64,000 bases of DNA from Marinobacter panjinensis (GTDB lineage: Bacteria; Pseudomonadota; Gammaproteobacteria; Pseudomonadales; Oleiphilaceae): the NCBI RefSeq assembly GCF_005298175.1, contig NZ_SZYH01000001.1:3472001-3536000 (forward strand), read 5' to 3'. Below the pieces are notes generated by a model. It had not been told where the DNA came from. It worked only from the letters and a program-made list of their open reading frames with translations, and ran no database searches. Positions 1 to 9,382 of the stretch are shown piece by piece (positions within the stretch are counted from its first letter, which is position 1; each line of letters begins with the position of its first letter). Made by a program: the position numbers and the translations under genes.

Positions 1-454
1 AGTCATTGAACAGCGTATGGGCGAAACGAATGGGAAGATCCTCTGTACTGCCAGTGGGCCTTGCGGTTATGTGGAAGGTCATCAGCTCAGCGTTGCTGTA
101 TTGGTATTCCGCGATGAAGTAGACGGCATTACCTTCCTGTATGCGGCGAAACCCCAGAAATTTCACCTGCTGCACGTCATTCAGCACCTTGCCTTCCACT
201 TGCCCTGACACCGGCTCAAGACCGCCATTTTCGGTTTCCCGCATTATGGAAATGTTAACGATTCCAATGCTTTTGCTGCGGTTCAGGTTGTTCTCACGGG
301 CGACCTCGGGTGCCAGGAAGGTGCTGGGGAAAACGCTCCAGTGCACCTGGAATTCTCCGAAATCCTTTGAGCCGGCGTGGCTCTGGGTAGAGAACAGAAG
401 CAGGCATGCCAGTGACAGTATGGCAAACCAGTGGGCGTGAATTATTCTGGTCAT
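1..454 (-). CDS. DUF4426 domain-containing secreted protein (3' part missing)
   Basis: Reading the minus strand from an ATG at 454 gives 151 codons with no stop before the window edge, so the C-terminus is missing. The N-terminus has a signal peptide ([10 protein letters not shown], a hydrophobic stretch, then a likely cleavage after THSHA-type residues near 27: QSHAG). The mature part (KDFGEFQVHWSVFPSTFL, later NNLNRSKSIGIVN) matches what I recall of DUF4426 proteins, which follow metW in Pseudomonas. Its ATG overlaps the metW stop (ATGA), so it is translationally coupled to metX-metW. Function is unknown; a periplasmic location is inferred from the signal peptide. Confidence 0.8.
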   Translation of the reverse strand, partial: MTRIIHAHWFAILSLACLLLFSTQSHAGSKDFGEFQVHWSVFPSTFLAPEVARENNLNRSKSIGIVNISIMRETENGGLEPVSGQVEGKVLNDVQQVKFLGFRRIQEGNAVYFIAEYQYSNAELMTFHITARPTGSTEDLPIRFAHTLFND

Positions 455-1053
455 GAATCCTCCCGAGTTATCCGGTATATGGCAATCTGTCCCAACATGT
501 TGGGCCACAGGCGGCTGAGCCAGCGATCCTGATGCTCACCATCCACCACCGTACGGGTCAGGATGCGGAAGCCTTTGCGGTAACACAAGGCCTCGAAGTC
601 CTTGAAGGTGCACAAATGGATGTTGGGGGTGTTATACCATTTATACGGCAGAGTTTCGGATTCGGGCATACGGCCCCGACGCATCAGGTACCAGCGCAGT
701 CTCCAGTAGGCGAAGTTGGGGAAGGTTACAATGCCCTCGCGACCGACCCGCATCATCTCATCAAGCACCATGTCCGGGCGGCGAACGGCCTGCAGCGCCT
801 GGGTCATGAGCACGGTGTCGAAGGTGTGATCCTCGAAGTTTCCAAGCCCCTGGGTATCCAGATTCTGTTCGATGACCGATACACCACGGCCCATGCAGGT
901 GGTGATGTGGTCCTGATTGATTTCCAGCCCGAAGCCGGTGGCCCGTTTCTCCCGCTGCAGGTAGTCCAGCAGGGTGCCGTCGCCGCAACCCAGGTCAAGC
1001 ACGTGGCTTCCCGGTTTGATCCATTGCTCGATGATTTTCAGGTCTGGTCTCAT
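451..1053 (-). CDS. metW: MetW, SAM-dependent methyltransferase-like methionine biosynthesis protein
   Basis: A 200-residue class I methyltransferase-fold protein with the SAM-binding loop [12 protein letters not shown] at about residues 18-29. MetW works with MetX in homoserine acylation and sulfhydrylation-type methionine synthesis in Pseudomonas-like bacteria; its exact reaction is unsettled. The start ATG overlaps the metX stop by four bases (ATGA at 1050-1053), and its own stop overlaps the next gene, so metX-metW-DUF4426 is one coupled operon. Length and neighbours match the family well. Confidence 0.93.
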   Translation of the reverse strand: MRPDLKIIEQWIKPGSHVLDLGCGDGTLLDYLQREKRATGFGLEINQDHITTCMGRGVSVIEQNLDTQGLGNFEDHTFDTVLMTQALQAVRRPDMVLDEMMRVGREGIVTFPNFAYWRLRWYLMRRGRMPESETLPYKWYNTPNIHLCTFKDFEALCYRKGFRILTRTVVDGEHQDRWLSRLWPNMLGQIAIYRITREDS

Positions 1054-2198
1054 GCCCCTGCCTCCCTCGCTACACGGTCCATGTACGCCTCGAAGATGGC
1101 GGTGTATCTGGGGGTGGGTATCAGGAAGGCATCATGGCCCCAGGGTGCGTCTATTTCCGCGTAACTGACCTTGCAGCGGGCAGAGATCATGGCGTTCACC
1201 AGTTCTTCCGACCTTGCCGGGGTAAATCGCCAGTCAGTGCTGAACGACAGTACCAGGAATTCGCAGCAGGCGCCGCGCAGGGCTTTTGCCAGATCGTTGT
1301 CGTGTTCGTAGGCGGGGTCGAAATAGTCCAGTGCCTTGGTCATCAGCAGATAGGTGTTGGCGTCGAAAGACTCCGAGAACCGCTCGCCCTGGTAGCGCAG
1401 GTAGCTTTCCACCTGAAATTCGGCGTCGTAGCCGAACTTGTAGGCCTGGTCCCGCAACTCACGGCCGAACTTCTCCCCCATGGATGCGTCGGACAGGTAG
1501 GTAATGTGGCCCACCATCCGTGCCAGCATCAGCCCCCGCCGGGGCAGGGTGTTGTACTCGTAGTAGCGACCGTCGTGAAATTCCCGGTCTGAAGTGATGG
1601 CCTGCCTCGCCACCTCGTTGAAGGCAATGTTCTGGGCGCTGAGGCGCGGGGTAGACGCAATGACTACGGCGTGCCGCAGCCGGTCAGGATAATCCAGGCT
1701 CCACTGCAGGGCCTGCATGCCGCCCAGGGACCCACCAACCACCGCGGCCCAGCACTCGATACCCAGCCGGTCGGCCAGCAGGGCCTGGCTGTGCACCCAG
1801 TCGCGAACGGTGATAACGGGAAAATCGGGCCCATAGGGTTGACCGGTCTGTGGATTGGTGCTGCCGGGCCCGGTACTGCCATGGCAGCCGCCCAGGTTGT
1901 TCAGGCTGACAACGAAAAAACGGTTGGTGTCGATGGGCTTGCCGGGGCCTATGCAACTGTCCCACCAGCCGGGCTTGCGGTCTTCCTTGCTATGGTAGCC
2001 GGCCGCGTGGTGATGGCCGCTGAGGGCATGACAGATAAGCACCGCGTTACTGGCATCGGCGTTGAGTTCGCCATAGGTCTCGATCACCAGGTCGTAACTT
2101 TCCAGTGTCCGGTTGCACGCCAGGGTAATCGGCGTATCGAAGTGCAGTGTCTGAGGGGTAACTATCCCTACAGAATCCGTTGGCAAGGGATCGTGCAT
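1050..2198 (-). CDS. metX: Homoserine O-acyltransferase MetX
   Basis: A 382-residue alpha/beta-hydrolase-fold acyltransferase that activates L-homoserine with an acyl-CoA in the first committed step of methionine synthesis. The nucleophile elbow [10 protein letters not shown] places the catalytic serine at about residue 157. The C-terminal parts of the triad are visible in [10 protein letters not shown] (Asp) and APWGHDAFL (His). In Pseudomonas-type MetX the donor is usually succinyl-CoA, in other lineages acetyl-CoA; I cannot tell which from sequence alone. It is first in the metX-metW-DUF4426 operon. No riboswitch was recognised in the roughly 170 bases upstream. Confidence 0.93.
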   Translation of the reverse strand: MHDPLPTDSVGIVTPQTLHFDTPITLACNRTLESYDLVIETYGELNADASNAVLICHALSGHHHAAGYHSKEDRKPGWWDSCIGPGKPIDTNRFFVVSLNNLGGCHGSTGPGSTNPQTGQPYGPDFPVITVRDWVHSQALLADRLGIECWAAVVGGSLGGMQALQWSLDYPDRLRHAVVIASTPRLSAQNIAFNEVARQAITSDREFHDGRYYEYNTLPRRGLMLARMVGHITYLSDASMGEKFGRELRDQAYKFGYDAEFQVESYLRYQGERFSESFDANTYLLMTKALDYFDPAYEHDNDLAKALRGACCEFLVLSFSTDWRFTPARSEELVNAMISARCKVSYAEIDAPWGHDAFLIPTPRYTAIFEAYMDRVAREAGA

Positions 2199-2354
2199 TG
2201 GCGCGACAGGTTCCTGATTCGGTCCGGTTTATCTGCAACAAGATTGAGGCAATGGCCGCGCAGGAGAGCCCGGGAAGACGGTGGGCTCGATGGAATGGCC
2301 GGCTGATTGCCAGCCAAGCAGTTTAAAGGCCGGCCCGCGCGGCTGCAACCGCCG

Positions 2355-2384
2355 TTTCCGGCGCTGTTCAGACAGCGCCGGAAA
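2355..2384 (-). other. Perfect stem-loop overlapping the stop codon of the dynamin-like gene
   Basis: A 12-bp perfect inverted repeat (2355-2366 with 2373-2384, TTTCCGGCGCTG arms) has a 6-base loop holding the TGA stop of the dynamin-like gene at 2368-2370. There is no T-run after it on the minus strand, so it is not a standard intrinsic terminator. It could protect the 3' end of the message. Confidence 0.55.
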
Positions 2385-4332
2385 TGTTGACCACCTTCTG
2401 CTGGATCATCGTTGGTGCCGGTTTGCGGATCTGCCGTTGCATGGCGTCGGCCAGTTCCAGCTGCCGTTTCAGGTCGGTAATGGTGTTCTGCAGTCGTTCC
2501 CGTTCGGCGCGGCTGTCGCGATCACTGCGCACCATGTCCCGCAACCGTCGGATCTGGTGTTCCAGCAACTGTTTCTGCTCCATGGAATACTGCATGATGG
2601 GCAAGAGTGCTTCCGCGGGCCAGCGCTCTACATCCGCTCTTACACGTTGGTGAAGGGTGCGGGCTTCCTCAACGATGACATTGAAAAAACGGCGCACCAG
2701 CAGAGACTGTTCCGTCAGCAGGTTTTTCGGGCTGATTCGGAACCGTTTGGCCTTCTTGCGTAACTCCCGTACTGCAATCACGTGGCGCCCCGCCCGCAGG
2801 GGGATCGGCTCCAGGTGGCGGGCCCGGGTGTCTTCGTTGTAGCGGCGATAGATGGCGCCCACCATCTTTTCCGCCAGGTGGCCTTCGCTGAGGAGATTGG
2901 TCAGGTCGCTTTCCAGCAATTCGAAAAAATGGTCCATGCTGTGGTTCATGCCAGCGGTGGTCCAGCTTTTCGACATCTTCTGGCGGACTTTGTCAGCGTG
3001 AGCCTCGAATCGGTCCGCACTGACCAGGCCCTTGAGCATGTCGCCCTGGGAGTCCATCAACCGCCGGCTTGACCGCAGCGTGATCAGCTTCTTGTAATAG
3101 AAATCGTAATCCCGCTGGGCGCGGTCGGCCAGGCGGCGTAACGCGTCCTTGTCCATGGTGACACCGGAGCAGGCTTCCAGTTCTTCCTCAAGTGCGTCGA
3201 GCCGGGTCTGCATGGCAGCCTGGCTGTTCTGCAGCATGCCCAGCAGATCGTTGATCAGGCTCTGGGTGATCAGCTGTTCCTTGTGCATCAGGATGCGCTG
3301 GATAATCAGCTGCTCCAGCTGGCCAAGATTCGAACGCTCTAGCAGTTCTTCGTTGCCTTTCACCCGTGCCAGCAGACCCTGCTTGGCAGAAAGCGGAATG
3401 ACGTCCTGTTGGCGCATGCCAAGGTGGTCTGCCGTGTACCCCCGCACCCGCTCAATGGCTTCATGGGTATGCTTCTCACCCTGGAGGTCGTCCCAGAGCA
3501 CATCAATTTTGTTCAGCACCGCAAAGCGTCCGGCACGGTGATCTGCATGCTCGGTATCGATGTGCTCCTTCCAGATGGTCATGTCACTGGCGGTAACGCC
3601 GGTGTCGGCACTGAGCAGGAAGATGATGGCGTGGGCACGGGGCAGCATGCTGATGGTCAGTTCCGGCTCGGAGCCCAGTGCGTTGAGGCCCGGCGTGTCC
3701 AGGATTCTCAACCCCCGCTCGAACAACGGATGGCGGATGCTGATCTGGGCATTGCGCCAGGCCGGAACCAGTACGTTCCCGGGCCGGTTGCGGTCATGCT
3801 CCAGCATGTCTTCATCAAAACCGAGGCCACGAGCCTCCTGGGGGCTGACACTCTTGACCCGCGCCACTTCTGCCAGTACTTCCCGCATGATTTCCGGGTC
3901 GCGCTCGTCCAGGTCATGTTTGACCCAGCGTTCCGGCTGTTTGCGCAGTTGCTGCAGGGAAAGTTCGCCGGTGCGGGTTTCGATGGGAAGCAGAAGCAGA
4001 TAATTGCTGTTGGAGGTACGATCGAAAAACAGCTCGGTCGGGCACATGGTGGTGCGGCCGGCCTGGGAGGGCAGCATGCGCTGACCGTATTCCGAGAAGA
4101 AGAGGGCGTTGATCAGTTCGGTTTTACCGCGGGAATACTCTCCCACAAAGGCAATTGTGAGCTCGTCTTCGATCAGTAATTCCAGCCCGTGGCGGATGCG
4201 GTTGCTGACATCATCCGAAAACAGATTGTTGTCCTGAAGCCACAAACGATAACGGCCGATCTGTCTGATCAGCTCTTTTTTCCAGCCGTGGTAGGCCTCA
4301 ACCTGCTGCGACAGGGTACCTTGCTTGTTCAT
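2368..4332 (-). CDS. Dynamin-family GTPase
   Basis: A 654-residue protein with a bacterial dynamin-like GTPase domain. The P-loop GEYSRGKTE is at about residues 64-72, a conserved switch Thr lies in the GRTTMCPTE segment (92-100), G3 is DTPG at 212-215 and G4 is NKID at 274-277. The rest is largely helical and charged, with a coiled-coil-like C-terminus (ERLQNTITDLKRQLELADAM). Dynamin-like proteins hydrolyse GTP and usually act on membranes; the role of this one is unknown. It lies on the same strand as metX but is separated from it by about 170 bases. ATG at 4330-4332. Confidence 0.85.
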   Translation of the reverse strand: MNKQGTLSQQVEAYHGWKKELIRQIGRYRLWLQDNNLFSDDVSNRIRHGLELLIEDELTIAFVGEYSRGKTELINALFFSEYGQRMLPSQAGRTTMCPTELFFDRTSNSNYLLLLPIETRTGELSLQQLRKQPERWVKHDLDERDPEIMREVLAEVARVKSVSPQEARGLGFDEDMLEHDRNRPGNVLVPAWRNAQISIRHPLFERGLRILDTPGLNALGSEPELTISMLPRAHAIIFLLSADTGVTASDMTIWKEHIDTEHADHRAGRFAVLNKIDVLWDDLQGEKHTHEAIERVRGYTADHLGMRQQDVIPLSAKQGLLARVKGNEELLERSNLGQLEQLIIQRILMHKEQLITQSLINDLLGMLQNSQAAMQTRLDALEEELEACSGVTMDKDALRRLADRAQRDYDFYYKKLITLRSSRRLMDSQGDMLKGLVSADRFEAHADKVRQKMSKSWTTAGMNHSMDHFFELLESDLTNLLSEGHLAEKMVGAIYRRYNEDTRARHLEPIPLRAGRHVIAVRELRKKAKRFRISPKNLLTEQSLLVRRFFNVIVEEARTLHQRVRADVERWPAEALLPIMQYSMEQKQLLEHQIRRLRDMVRSDRDSRAERERLQNTITDLKRQLELADAMQRQIRKPAPTMIQQKVVNISGAV

Positions 4333-4482
4333 CGGACCATCCTTCTGCTCGACTTCCGGGCGACTGCGTTGGCTATTGGTTGGATAAAGCTGCGTCGAAA
4401 ATATAGTTAATGTTACCGCACCTGCCGGGCAATTCTGCGAGGCCGGTCACGGGTATGTACAGCAGAACGACGGATTATGCAT

Positions 4483-4520
4483 AAAAAATGCAGCTGATTC
4501 AGTGAGATGGATCAGCTGCA
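4483..4520 (-). terminator. Intrinsic terminator of the yggS-proC-yggT operon
   Basis: On the minus strand a 10-bp perfect stem (TGCAGCTGAT / ATCAGCTGCA, plus-strand 4511-4520 and 4489-4498) is followed at once by six T (complement of 4483-4488). It lies 57 bases past the yggT stop. Confidence 0.85.
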
Positions 4521-4576
4521 CGGGAAGGTTGCTTTATTGTCCGTATGTGTAACGGATTGTGTTTTTGGGAGGCAGT

Positions 4577-5158
4577 CTACATTCCGACAATGGATCCCAT
4601 GCCGGCGGCAATCTTCATGTGATCGATCACGACTGAAATCACATTGAGGATCAGGAAGACGATAATGGGTGACAGATCCAGCCCACCAAGAGAGGGCATC
4701 ACGCTACGCACGGGCCGCATTACTGGCTCGGTGATCTGTGCCACCAGCTGGATGGCAGGGTGGTTGCTTTGCGGGGCGATCCAGCTCACTACCACAACGG
4801 CGATGACGGACCAGAAGTAGATTTTCACGATCAGGTCCAGCACATTGAGTATCGACCAGCTCAGCAGGGTCAGCGGGTTGATGGCCGGGATGCTGCCGTT
4901 GAGGGCAAACAGGATCAGGAAAAAGGTGATGGCCTGGATGATGACGGCCAGTACCAGGGCGGCACCGTCGATACCACCCCATCCGGGGATGAATCGGCGC
5001 AGGGGCCGCAGCAACGGATTGGTGGCCTTCACCGCGAACTGGGTGATCGGGTTGTAGAAATCGGCCCTTGCCAGCTGCAGCAGGAAACGCAGCAGCACAA
5101 TCGTCAGGTAAAATGTTGAGGCAATGAGCAGAATGGTGATCAGAATGTCAGCCAGCAT
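4577..5158 (-). CDS. yggT: YggT family integral membrane protein
   Basis: 193 residues with two copies of the YGGT unit. Each has a hydrophobic helix followed by the pattern NP..Q/L..PV.R/LRP: NPLLRPLRRFIPGWGGID near 50-67 and EPVMRPVRSVMPSLGGLD near 145-162. Four or more membrane helices are evident. YggT proteins are inner-membrane proteins of uncertain function, linked in some species to osmotic tolerance or cell-division placement. The gene follows proC by 23 bases, as in Pseudomonas (yggS-proC-yggT). Confidence 0.92.
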   Translation of the reverse strand: MLADILITILLIASTFYLTIVLLRFLLQLARADFYNPITQFAVKATNPLLRPLRRFIPGWGGIDGAALVLAVIIQAITFFLILFALNGSIPAINPLTLLSWSILNVLDLIVKIYFWSVIAVVVVSWIAPQSNHPAIQLVAQITEPVMRPVRSVMPSLGGLDLSPIIVFLILNVISVVIDHMKIAAGMGSIVGM

Positions 5159-5181
5159 GAAGCCGTGTCTCCCGTTATCGG

Positions 5182-6015
5182 TTACTGTTTCTTGGCAAGT
5201 TCTTTGGCCATTTCCCCGGAGCGCTTATAGGCTGCGGAATAGGCTTTTTTCACCAGGTCCCTGAGGCCGCCCTCTTCAAAGGTATGGATGGCCTGTTCCG
5301 TGGTGCCGCCGGGGGACATGACATTGCGCTTGAGCTGGCCGGGGTCGAGTTCGCTACGTCCGGCCATTTCGGCAGCACCGGCCATGGTCTGGATGGCCAG
5401 GGCGCGGGCGGTTTCGCTGGCGATGCCCGCGTCGGTTGCGGCTTCTTCAAGGGCTTCCAGCATCAGGAAGAAATAGGCGGGGCCACTTCCCGATAGTGCG
5501 GTCACTGCATGGAGGAGCGACTCCTCGTCGACCCATAGCGCGGAGCCTATGCTGCTGAAGACCGACTCCACCATGCCTTTTTGCTTGTCCTTTACCTGGT
5601 CATTGGCGTAGAGGCCGGCAGCCCCCTTGCCCACCAGCGAGGGTGTATTCGGCATCACCCGCACCAGCGGCAGACCGCCGCCGAGCCATTCGTCCAGAGT
5701 GGAAGCTTCCAGCCCGGCCGCGATGGAGACCATCAGCGGGCGGGTATTCTGGACCACCGGGGCGATATCTGAACAGACATCTGCCATGACCTGTGGCTTG
5801 ACCGCAAGAACCACCATGTCCGCCTGCTGGGCGCAGTAGCGGTTGTCGGTAGTCACGCTGACGCCAAACTGCTTGCGGATGGACTGAAGGTGATTGTCAT
5901 CGGGGGCGCTGACCCAGATATTGGCGGCCTGGAAGCCGCTGTCCAGCATGCCACCTATAATGGCACTGGCCATGTTGCCGGCGCCGATAAACGAAATCGT
6001 TGGTGATGTGCTCAA
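5182..6015 (-). CDS. proC: Pyrroline-5-carboxylate reductase
   Basis: A 277-residue enzyme that reduces pyrroline-5-carboxylate to L-proline with NAD(P)H. The N-terminal Rossmann motif FIGAGNMASAIIGGM is at about residues 9-23. The C-terminal family signature appears as ALSGSGPAYFF (about 173-183) and the MSPGGTTEQAI stretch (about 232-242). It lies between yggS (83 bases upstream) and yggT (23 bases downstream). Length is typical. Confidence 0.95.
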   Translation of the reverse strand: MSTSPTISFIGAGNMASAIIGGMLDSGFQAANIWVSAPDDNHLQSIRKQFGVSVTTDNRYCAQQADMVVLAVKPQVMADVCSDIAPVVQNTRPLMVSIAAGLEASTLDEWLGGGLPLVRVMPNTPSLVGKGAAGLYANDQVKDKQKGMVESVFSSIGSALWVDEESLLHAVTALSGSGPAYFFLMLEALEEAATDAGIASETARALAIQTMAGAAEMAGRSELDPGQLKRNVMSPGGTTEQAIHTFEEGGLRDLVKKAYSAAYKRSGEMAKELAKKQ

Positions 6016-6098
6016 GGTTCACTCCGCCTTTGGATCAGTAGTGGTCAATTGTCGATCTGCTGGTGATGATAACAGGAACTGGGCCTGGCAGCCTCCGC

Positions 6099-6791
6099 TT
6101 ACCGGGGGCCGAACAGGGCGGTTCCAACCCTCACCCAGGTAGAGCCCTCTTCAATGGCCATTTCCAGGTCGTCTGACATGCCCATGGAAAGGGTGTCCAG
6201 AGGGCCGGAGCCCGGTGCTTCCTGCCGGAGTTTTTTCAGTGCGTTGGCCAGTTTGCGGAAGCTGGATCGCAACGCGGCTTCGGGCTGGTCCGGGTCAGGA
6301 ATCGCCATCAGGCCCCGGAGCGAGAGATTGGGCATCTCCTCAATGGCGTCTGCCAACTCCGTGAGATCCTCCAGCGAACAGCCGGATTTGGACGCTTCGT
6401 TATTGATGTTCACCTGCAGGCAGACATTCAGCGGCGGCAGGGCGCTGTCGCGCTGCTCATCCAGCCGGTGGGCAATCTTGAGCCGGTCGACGCTGTGAAC
6501 CCAGTCAAAGGCTTCCGCAATCTGGCGGGTCTTGTTGGACTGGATCGGGCCTATGAAATGCCACTCGATCGCGTCCAGATCAGCCAGGGCCTCCATCTTG
6601 TCCAGAGCTTCCTGGACATAGCTTTCACCAAAGGCACGTTGGCCAGCGTCGAAGGCGGTTCGAAGGTCCTCCGCAGGCCGTTTTTTGCTCACAGCCAGCA
6701 GGCGCACCGAGTTCGCCTTGCGTCCGGACTTCAATGTTGCTTTTTGTATGCGTCGGGTTACGGTCCCGATGTTGTCTGCTATGCTGCTCAT
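6099..6791 (-). CDS. yggS: YggS family PLP homeostasis protein
   Basis: A PLP-binding protein of the YggS/PROSC family, 230 residues from the ATG at 6789-6791. The PLP lysine lies in LLAVSKKRP (about residue 36). FGESYVQEALDKM and the C-terminal LSMGMSDDLEMAI (phosphate-binding) and VRVGTALFG are typical. An in-frame ATG ten codons upstream (6821) has no ribosome site and adds a basic tail unlike the family, so the shorter start is preferred. YggS proteins buffer PLP and carry no known catalysis. First gene of yggS-proC-yggT, divergent from pilT. Confidence 0.92.
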   Translation of the reverse strand: MSSIADNIGTVTRRIQKATLKSGRKANSVRLLAVSKKRPAEDLRTAFDAGQRAFGESYVQEALDKMEALADLDAIEWHFIGPIQSNKTRQIAEAFDWVHSVDRLKIAHRLDEQRDSALPPLNVCLQVNINNEASKSGCSLEDLTELADAIEEMPNLSLRGLMAIPDPDQPEAALRSSFRKLANALKKLRQEAPGSGPLDTLSMGMSDDLEMAIEEGSTWVRVGTALFGPR

Positions 6792-6938
6792 TGTGCGAAT
6801 CCGCCGACTCCGGTCAGTCACTGATACGGTGACACGTTACCCGCAGGTCACTGAAATGCCAAGTGAAGCTGTTCGGGTCCTGCTGACTGAAGCCAGCGCA
6901 TACCGGGATAAAAGCAAAAAAGCCTTCCGAGGACCCCT

Positions 6939-7973
6939 ATGGATATTACTGAACTGCTTGCCTTTTCGGCCAAACAGGGCGCATCAGATTTGCACCTGTC
7001 GGCCGGCCTTCCTCCGATGATCCGTGTTGATGGCGATGTTCGTCGTATCAACCTTCCGCCCATGGAGCATAAAGAAGTCCACGGGCTGATCTACGACATC
7101 ATGAACGACAAGCAGCGCAAGGACTACGAAGAATTTCTGGAAACCGACTTTTCCTTTGAGGTTCCGGGGGTTGCCCGCTTCCGTGTCAACGCGTTCAACC
7201 AGAACCGGGGGGCCGGCGCTGTTTTCCGGACCATCCCGTCAAAAGTGCTGACCATGGAAGACCTGGGCATGGGCCAGGTGTTCAAAGACATCTCATCAGT
7301 GCCCCGTGGTCTGGTACTTGTTACCGGTCCTACGGGTTCCGGTAAGTCCACCACGCTGGCGGCGATGATCGACTACATCAACGACAGCCGCTATGAGCAC
7401 ATCCTCACCATTGAGGATCCCATCGAATTTGTGCACGAATCCAAGAAATGCCTGCTCAACCAGCGGGAAGTGCATCGTGACACCCTGGGCTTCAACGAAG
7501 CCCTGCGCTCGGCACTGCGGGAAGACCCCGACATCATTCTGGTGGGCGAGCTGCGGGACCTGGAAACCATTCGTCTGGCACTGACGGCGGCGGAAACCGG
7601 CCACCTGGTATTCGGCACCCTGCACACCACCTCGGCGGCAAAAACCATTGACCGCGTGGTAGACGTATTCCCGGCGGAAGAGAAGTCCATGGTCCGTTCC
7701 ATGCTGTCGGAGTCGTTGCAGGCGGTTATCTCCCAGACCCTGATGAAGAAGATGGGTGGCGGCCGGATTGCCGCCCACGAGATCATGATTGGTACCTCGG
7801 CGATCCGTAACCTGATCCGCGAGGACAAGATTGCGCAGATGTACTCGGCAATCCAGACCGGTGGCTCCCTGGGCATGACGACCCTGGACCAGTGCCTGGA
7901 AAAACTGTTGAAGAAAGGTCTCATTTCCCGCGAAGCGGCACGAATGAAGGCGAAAATGCCGGATAATTTCTAG
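6939..7973 (+). CDS. pilT: Type IV pilus retraction ATPase PilT
   Basis: A 344-residue hexameric secretion ATPase that powers pilus retraction and twitching. The Walker A motif GPTGSGKST is at about residues 130-138, the Asp box is EDPIEFVHE, Walker B/His-box signals are GELRDLETIRLALTAAETGH and the PilT-specific C-terminal motif AIRNLIRE is near 288-295. The last motif separates PilT from PilU and PilB. It is divergent from yggS and followed by pilU, with a palindromic repeat between them. Confidence 0.96.
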   Translation: MDITELLAFSAKQGASDLHLSAGLPPMIRVDGDVRRINLPPMEHKEVHGLIYDIMNDKQRKDYEEFLETDFSFEVPGVARFRVNAFNQNRGAGAVFRTIPSKVLTMEDLGMGQVFKDISSVPRGLVLVTGPTGSGKSTTLAAMIDYINDSRYEHILTIEDPIEFVHESKKCLLNQREVHRDTLGFNEALRSALREDPDIILVGELRDLETIRLALTAAETGHLVFGTLHTTSAAKTIDRVVDVFPAEEKSMVRSMLSESLQAVISQTLMKKMGGGRIAAHEIMIGTSAIRNLIREDKIAQMYSAIQTGGSLGMTTLDQCLEKLLKKGLISREAARMKAKMPDNF

Positions 7974-7979
7974 AAGCTT

Positions 7980-8105
7980 CGGAGGAGGCGCGAGGCGGGC
8001 AGGCCTTCCGGGACACGCTGTAAATACGTCCCTGTACGCTTGACAAAAACATCCCTGTTTTTGACAGTCCCGGAAGGCCTGCCCGCCTCGCTCCCGCAAA
8101 CTCCG
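7980..8105. repeat. Long palindromic interspersed element, copy A
   Basis: Two perfect 25-base arms (7990-8014 and 8067-8091) are inverted around a 52-base core. A short outer extension CGGAG/CTCCG (7980-7984, 8101-8105) continues the symmetry. The core starts ACGCTGTAAATACGTCCCTG and is shared, with one change in that stretch, with copy B at 35406-35511, whose arms are unrelated. Inside the core CATCCCTG is flanked by TTGACA-containing copies. The element fills the pilT-pilU gap and has no coding capacity I believe. Confidence 0.85.
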
Positions 8106-8138
8106 GGTGCACCAAGAACATGAACAGTAGGTGACAAC

Positions 8139-9260
8139 ATGGAATTCGAAAAACTGCTTCGTTTGATGGTGGAAAAGGGCGGCTCTGACCTTTTTATAAC
8201 AGCTGGCGTACCCCCTTCCATGAAGGTCAACGGCAAGGTGCTTCCAGTCACCAAGAACGCCCTGACGCCGGAGCAGACCCGTGAGTTTGTTTACGGTTCG
8301 ATGAGCGACAAGCAGCGGGCCGAGTTCGAGGAAAGTCACGAATGTAACTTTGCCATCAGTGCCCGGGGTATCGGCCGTTTCCGTGTCAGCGCCTTCTTCC
8401 AGCGTAACCTCTGCGGCATGGTGCTGCGGCGGATTGAGGTGAAGATCCCGCAGATTGATGACCTCGCGCTGCCTGAGGTGATCAAGGAACTGGCCATGAC
8501 CAAGCGTGGCCTGATCATGTTCGTGGGCGCCACCGGTACTGGTAAGTCCACTTCGCTGGCAGCCATGCTGGGGCACCGTAACCGCAACAGCCGGGGCCAT
8601 ATCATTTCGATTGAGGACCCGATTGAATTCGTTCACCAGCATCAGGGCTGTATCGTCACCCAGCGCGAAGTGGGCATCGATACGGAAAGCTTTGAAGTGG
8701 CGCTCAAAAACACCCTACGCCAGGCGCCGGACGTTATTCTGATTGGTGAGGTGCGAACCCGTCAGACCATGGAATACTCGGTACAGTTTGCTGAAACCGG
8801 GCACCTGTGCCTGGCCACCCTGCACGCCAACAACGCCAATCAGGCGCTGGACCGGATTATCCAGTTTTTCCCGCCGGAGCAGCACAACCAGATCTGGATG
8901 GACCTGTCCCTGAACCTCAAGGCCATTGTCGCCCAGCAGTTGATTCCGACACCGGACGGACAGGGCCGCAAAGCCGTCATCGAGGTGTTGATCAACACGC
9001 CCCTGGTTGCTGACATGATCCGTAAGGGCGAGGTGCACAAGCTCAAGGAACTGATGTCCAAGTCCAACGAAACCGGCATGCGCACCTTCGATCAGGCGCT
9101 TTACACGCTTTATGCCGAGGGTTCCATTACTTACGAAGACGCGCTGGCCCATGCCGACTCCGCGAACGACCTGCGCCTGATGATCAAGCTTGGTACGGAT
9201 TCCCAAGGCGCAGACAAGCTGGCCTCGAGTGTCGACAAGCTGTCGATTCAGGACGATTGA
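8139..9260 (+). CDS. pilU: Type IV pilus retraction ATPase PilU
   Basis: A 373-residue PilT paralogue that assists retraction under load. Walker A is GATGTGKST at about 130-138, with EDPIEFVHQHQG and GEVRTRQTMEYSVQFAETGH as Asp- and His-box regions. The PilT AIRNLIRE motif is absent; IEVLINTPLVADMIRKGE takes its place and a charged C-terminal tail follows, as in PilU. It lies downstream of pilT across a palindromic element that could lower read-through or stability between the two. Confidence 0.95.
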   Translation: MEFEKLLRLMVEKGGSDLFITAGVPPSMKVNGKVLPVTKNALTPEQTREFVYGSMSDKQRAEFEESHECNFAISARGIGRFRVSAFFQRNLCGMVLRRIEVKIPQIDDLALPEVIKELAMTKRGLIMFVGATGTGKSTSLAAMLGHRNRNSRGHIISIEDPIEFVHQHQGCIVTQREVGIDTESFEVALKNTLRQAPDVILIGEVRTRQTMEYSVQFAETGHLCLATLHANNANQALDRIIQFFPPEQHNQIWMDLSLNLKAIVAQQLIPTPDGQGRKAVIEVLINTPLVADMIRKGEVHKLKELMSKSNETGMRTFDQALYTLYAEGSITYEDALAHADSANDLRLMIKLGTDSQGADKLASSVDKLSIQDD

Positions 9261-9382
9261 TCGATATGTCGCCAAATTAGACTTTAGTATGAAACGATTA
9301 GGCCCCTGAACCAGTAGGGATGGTAATTGAGGCCGTCAGTTCACCCTGCGTATACTCCGTGGTAACGCTACACGGAGGACTT

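Noticed and set aside
2199..2354. Riboswitch upstream of metX
   Set aside because: I recognised no SAM or SAH riboswitch motif in this GC-rich leader.
7296..8642. Open frame of 448 codons on the minus strand opposite pilT and pilU
   Set aside because: It lies antisense to two certain genes and runs through the palindromic repeat; its protein is His/Gln/Arg-rich as expected of a shadow frame.
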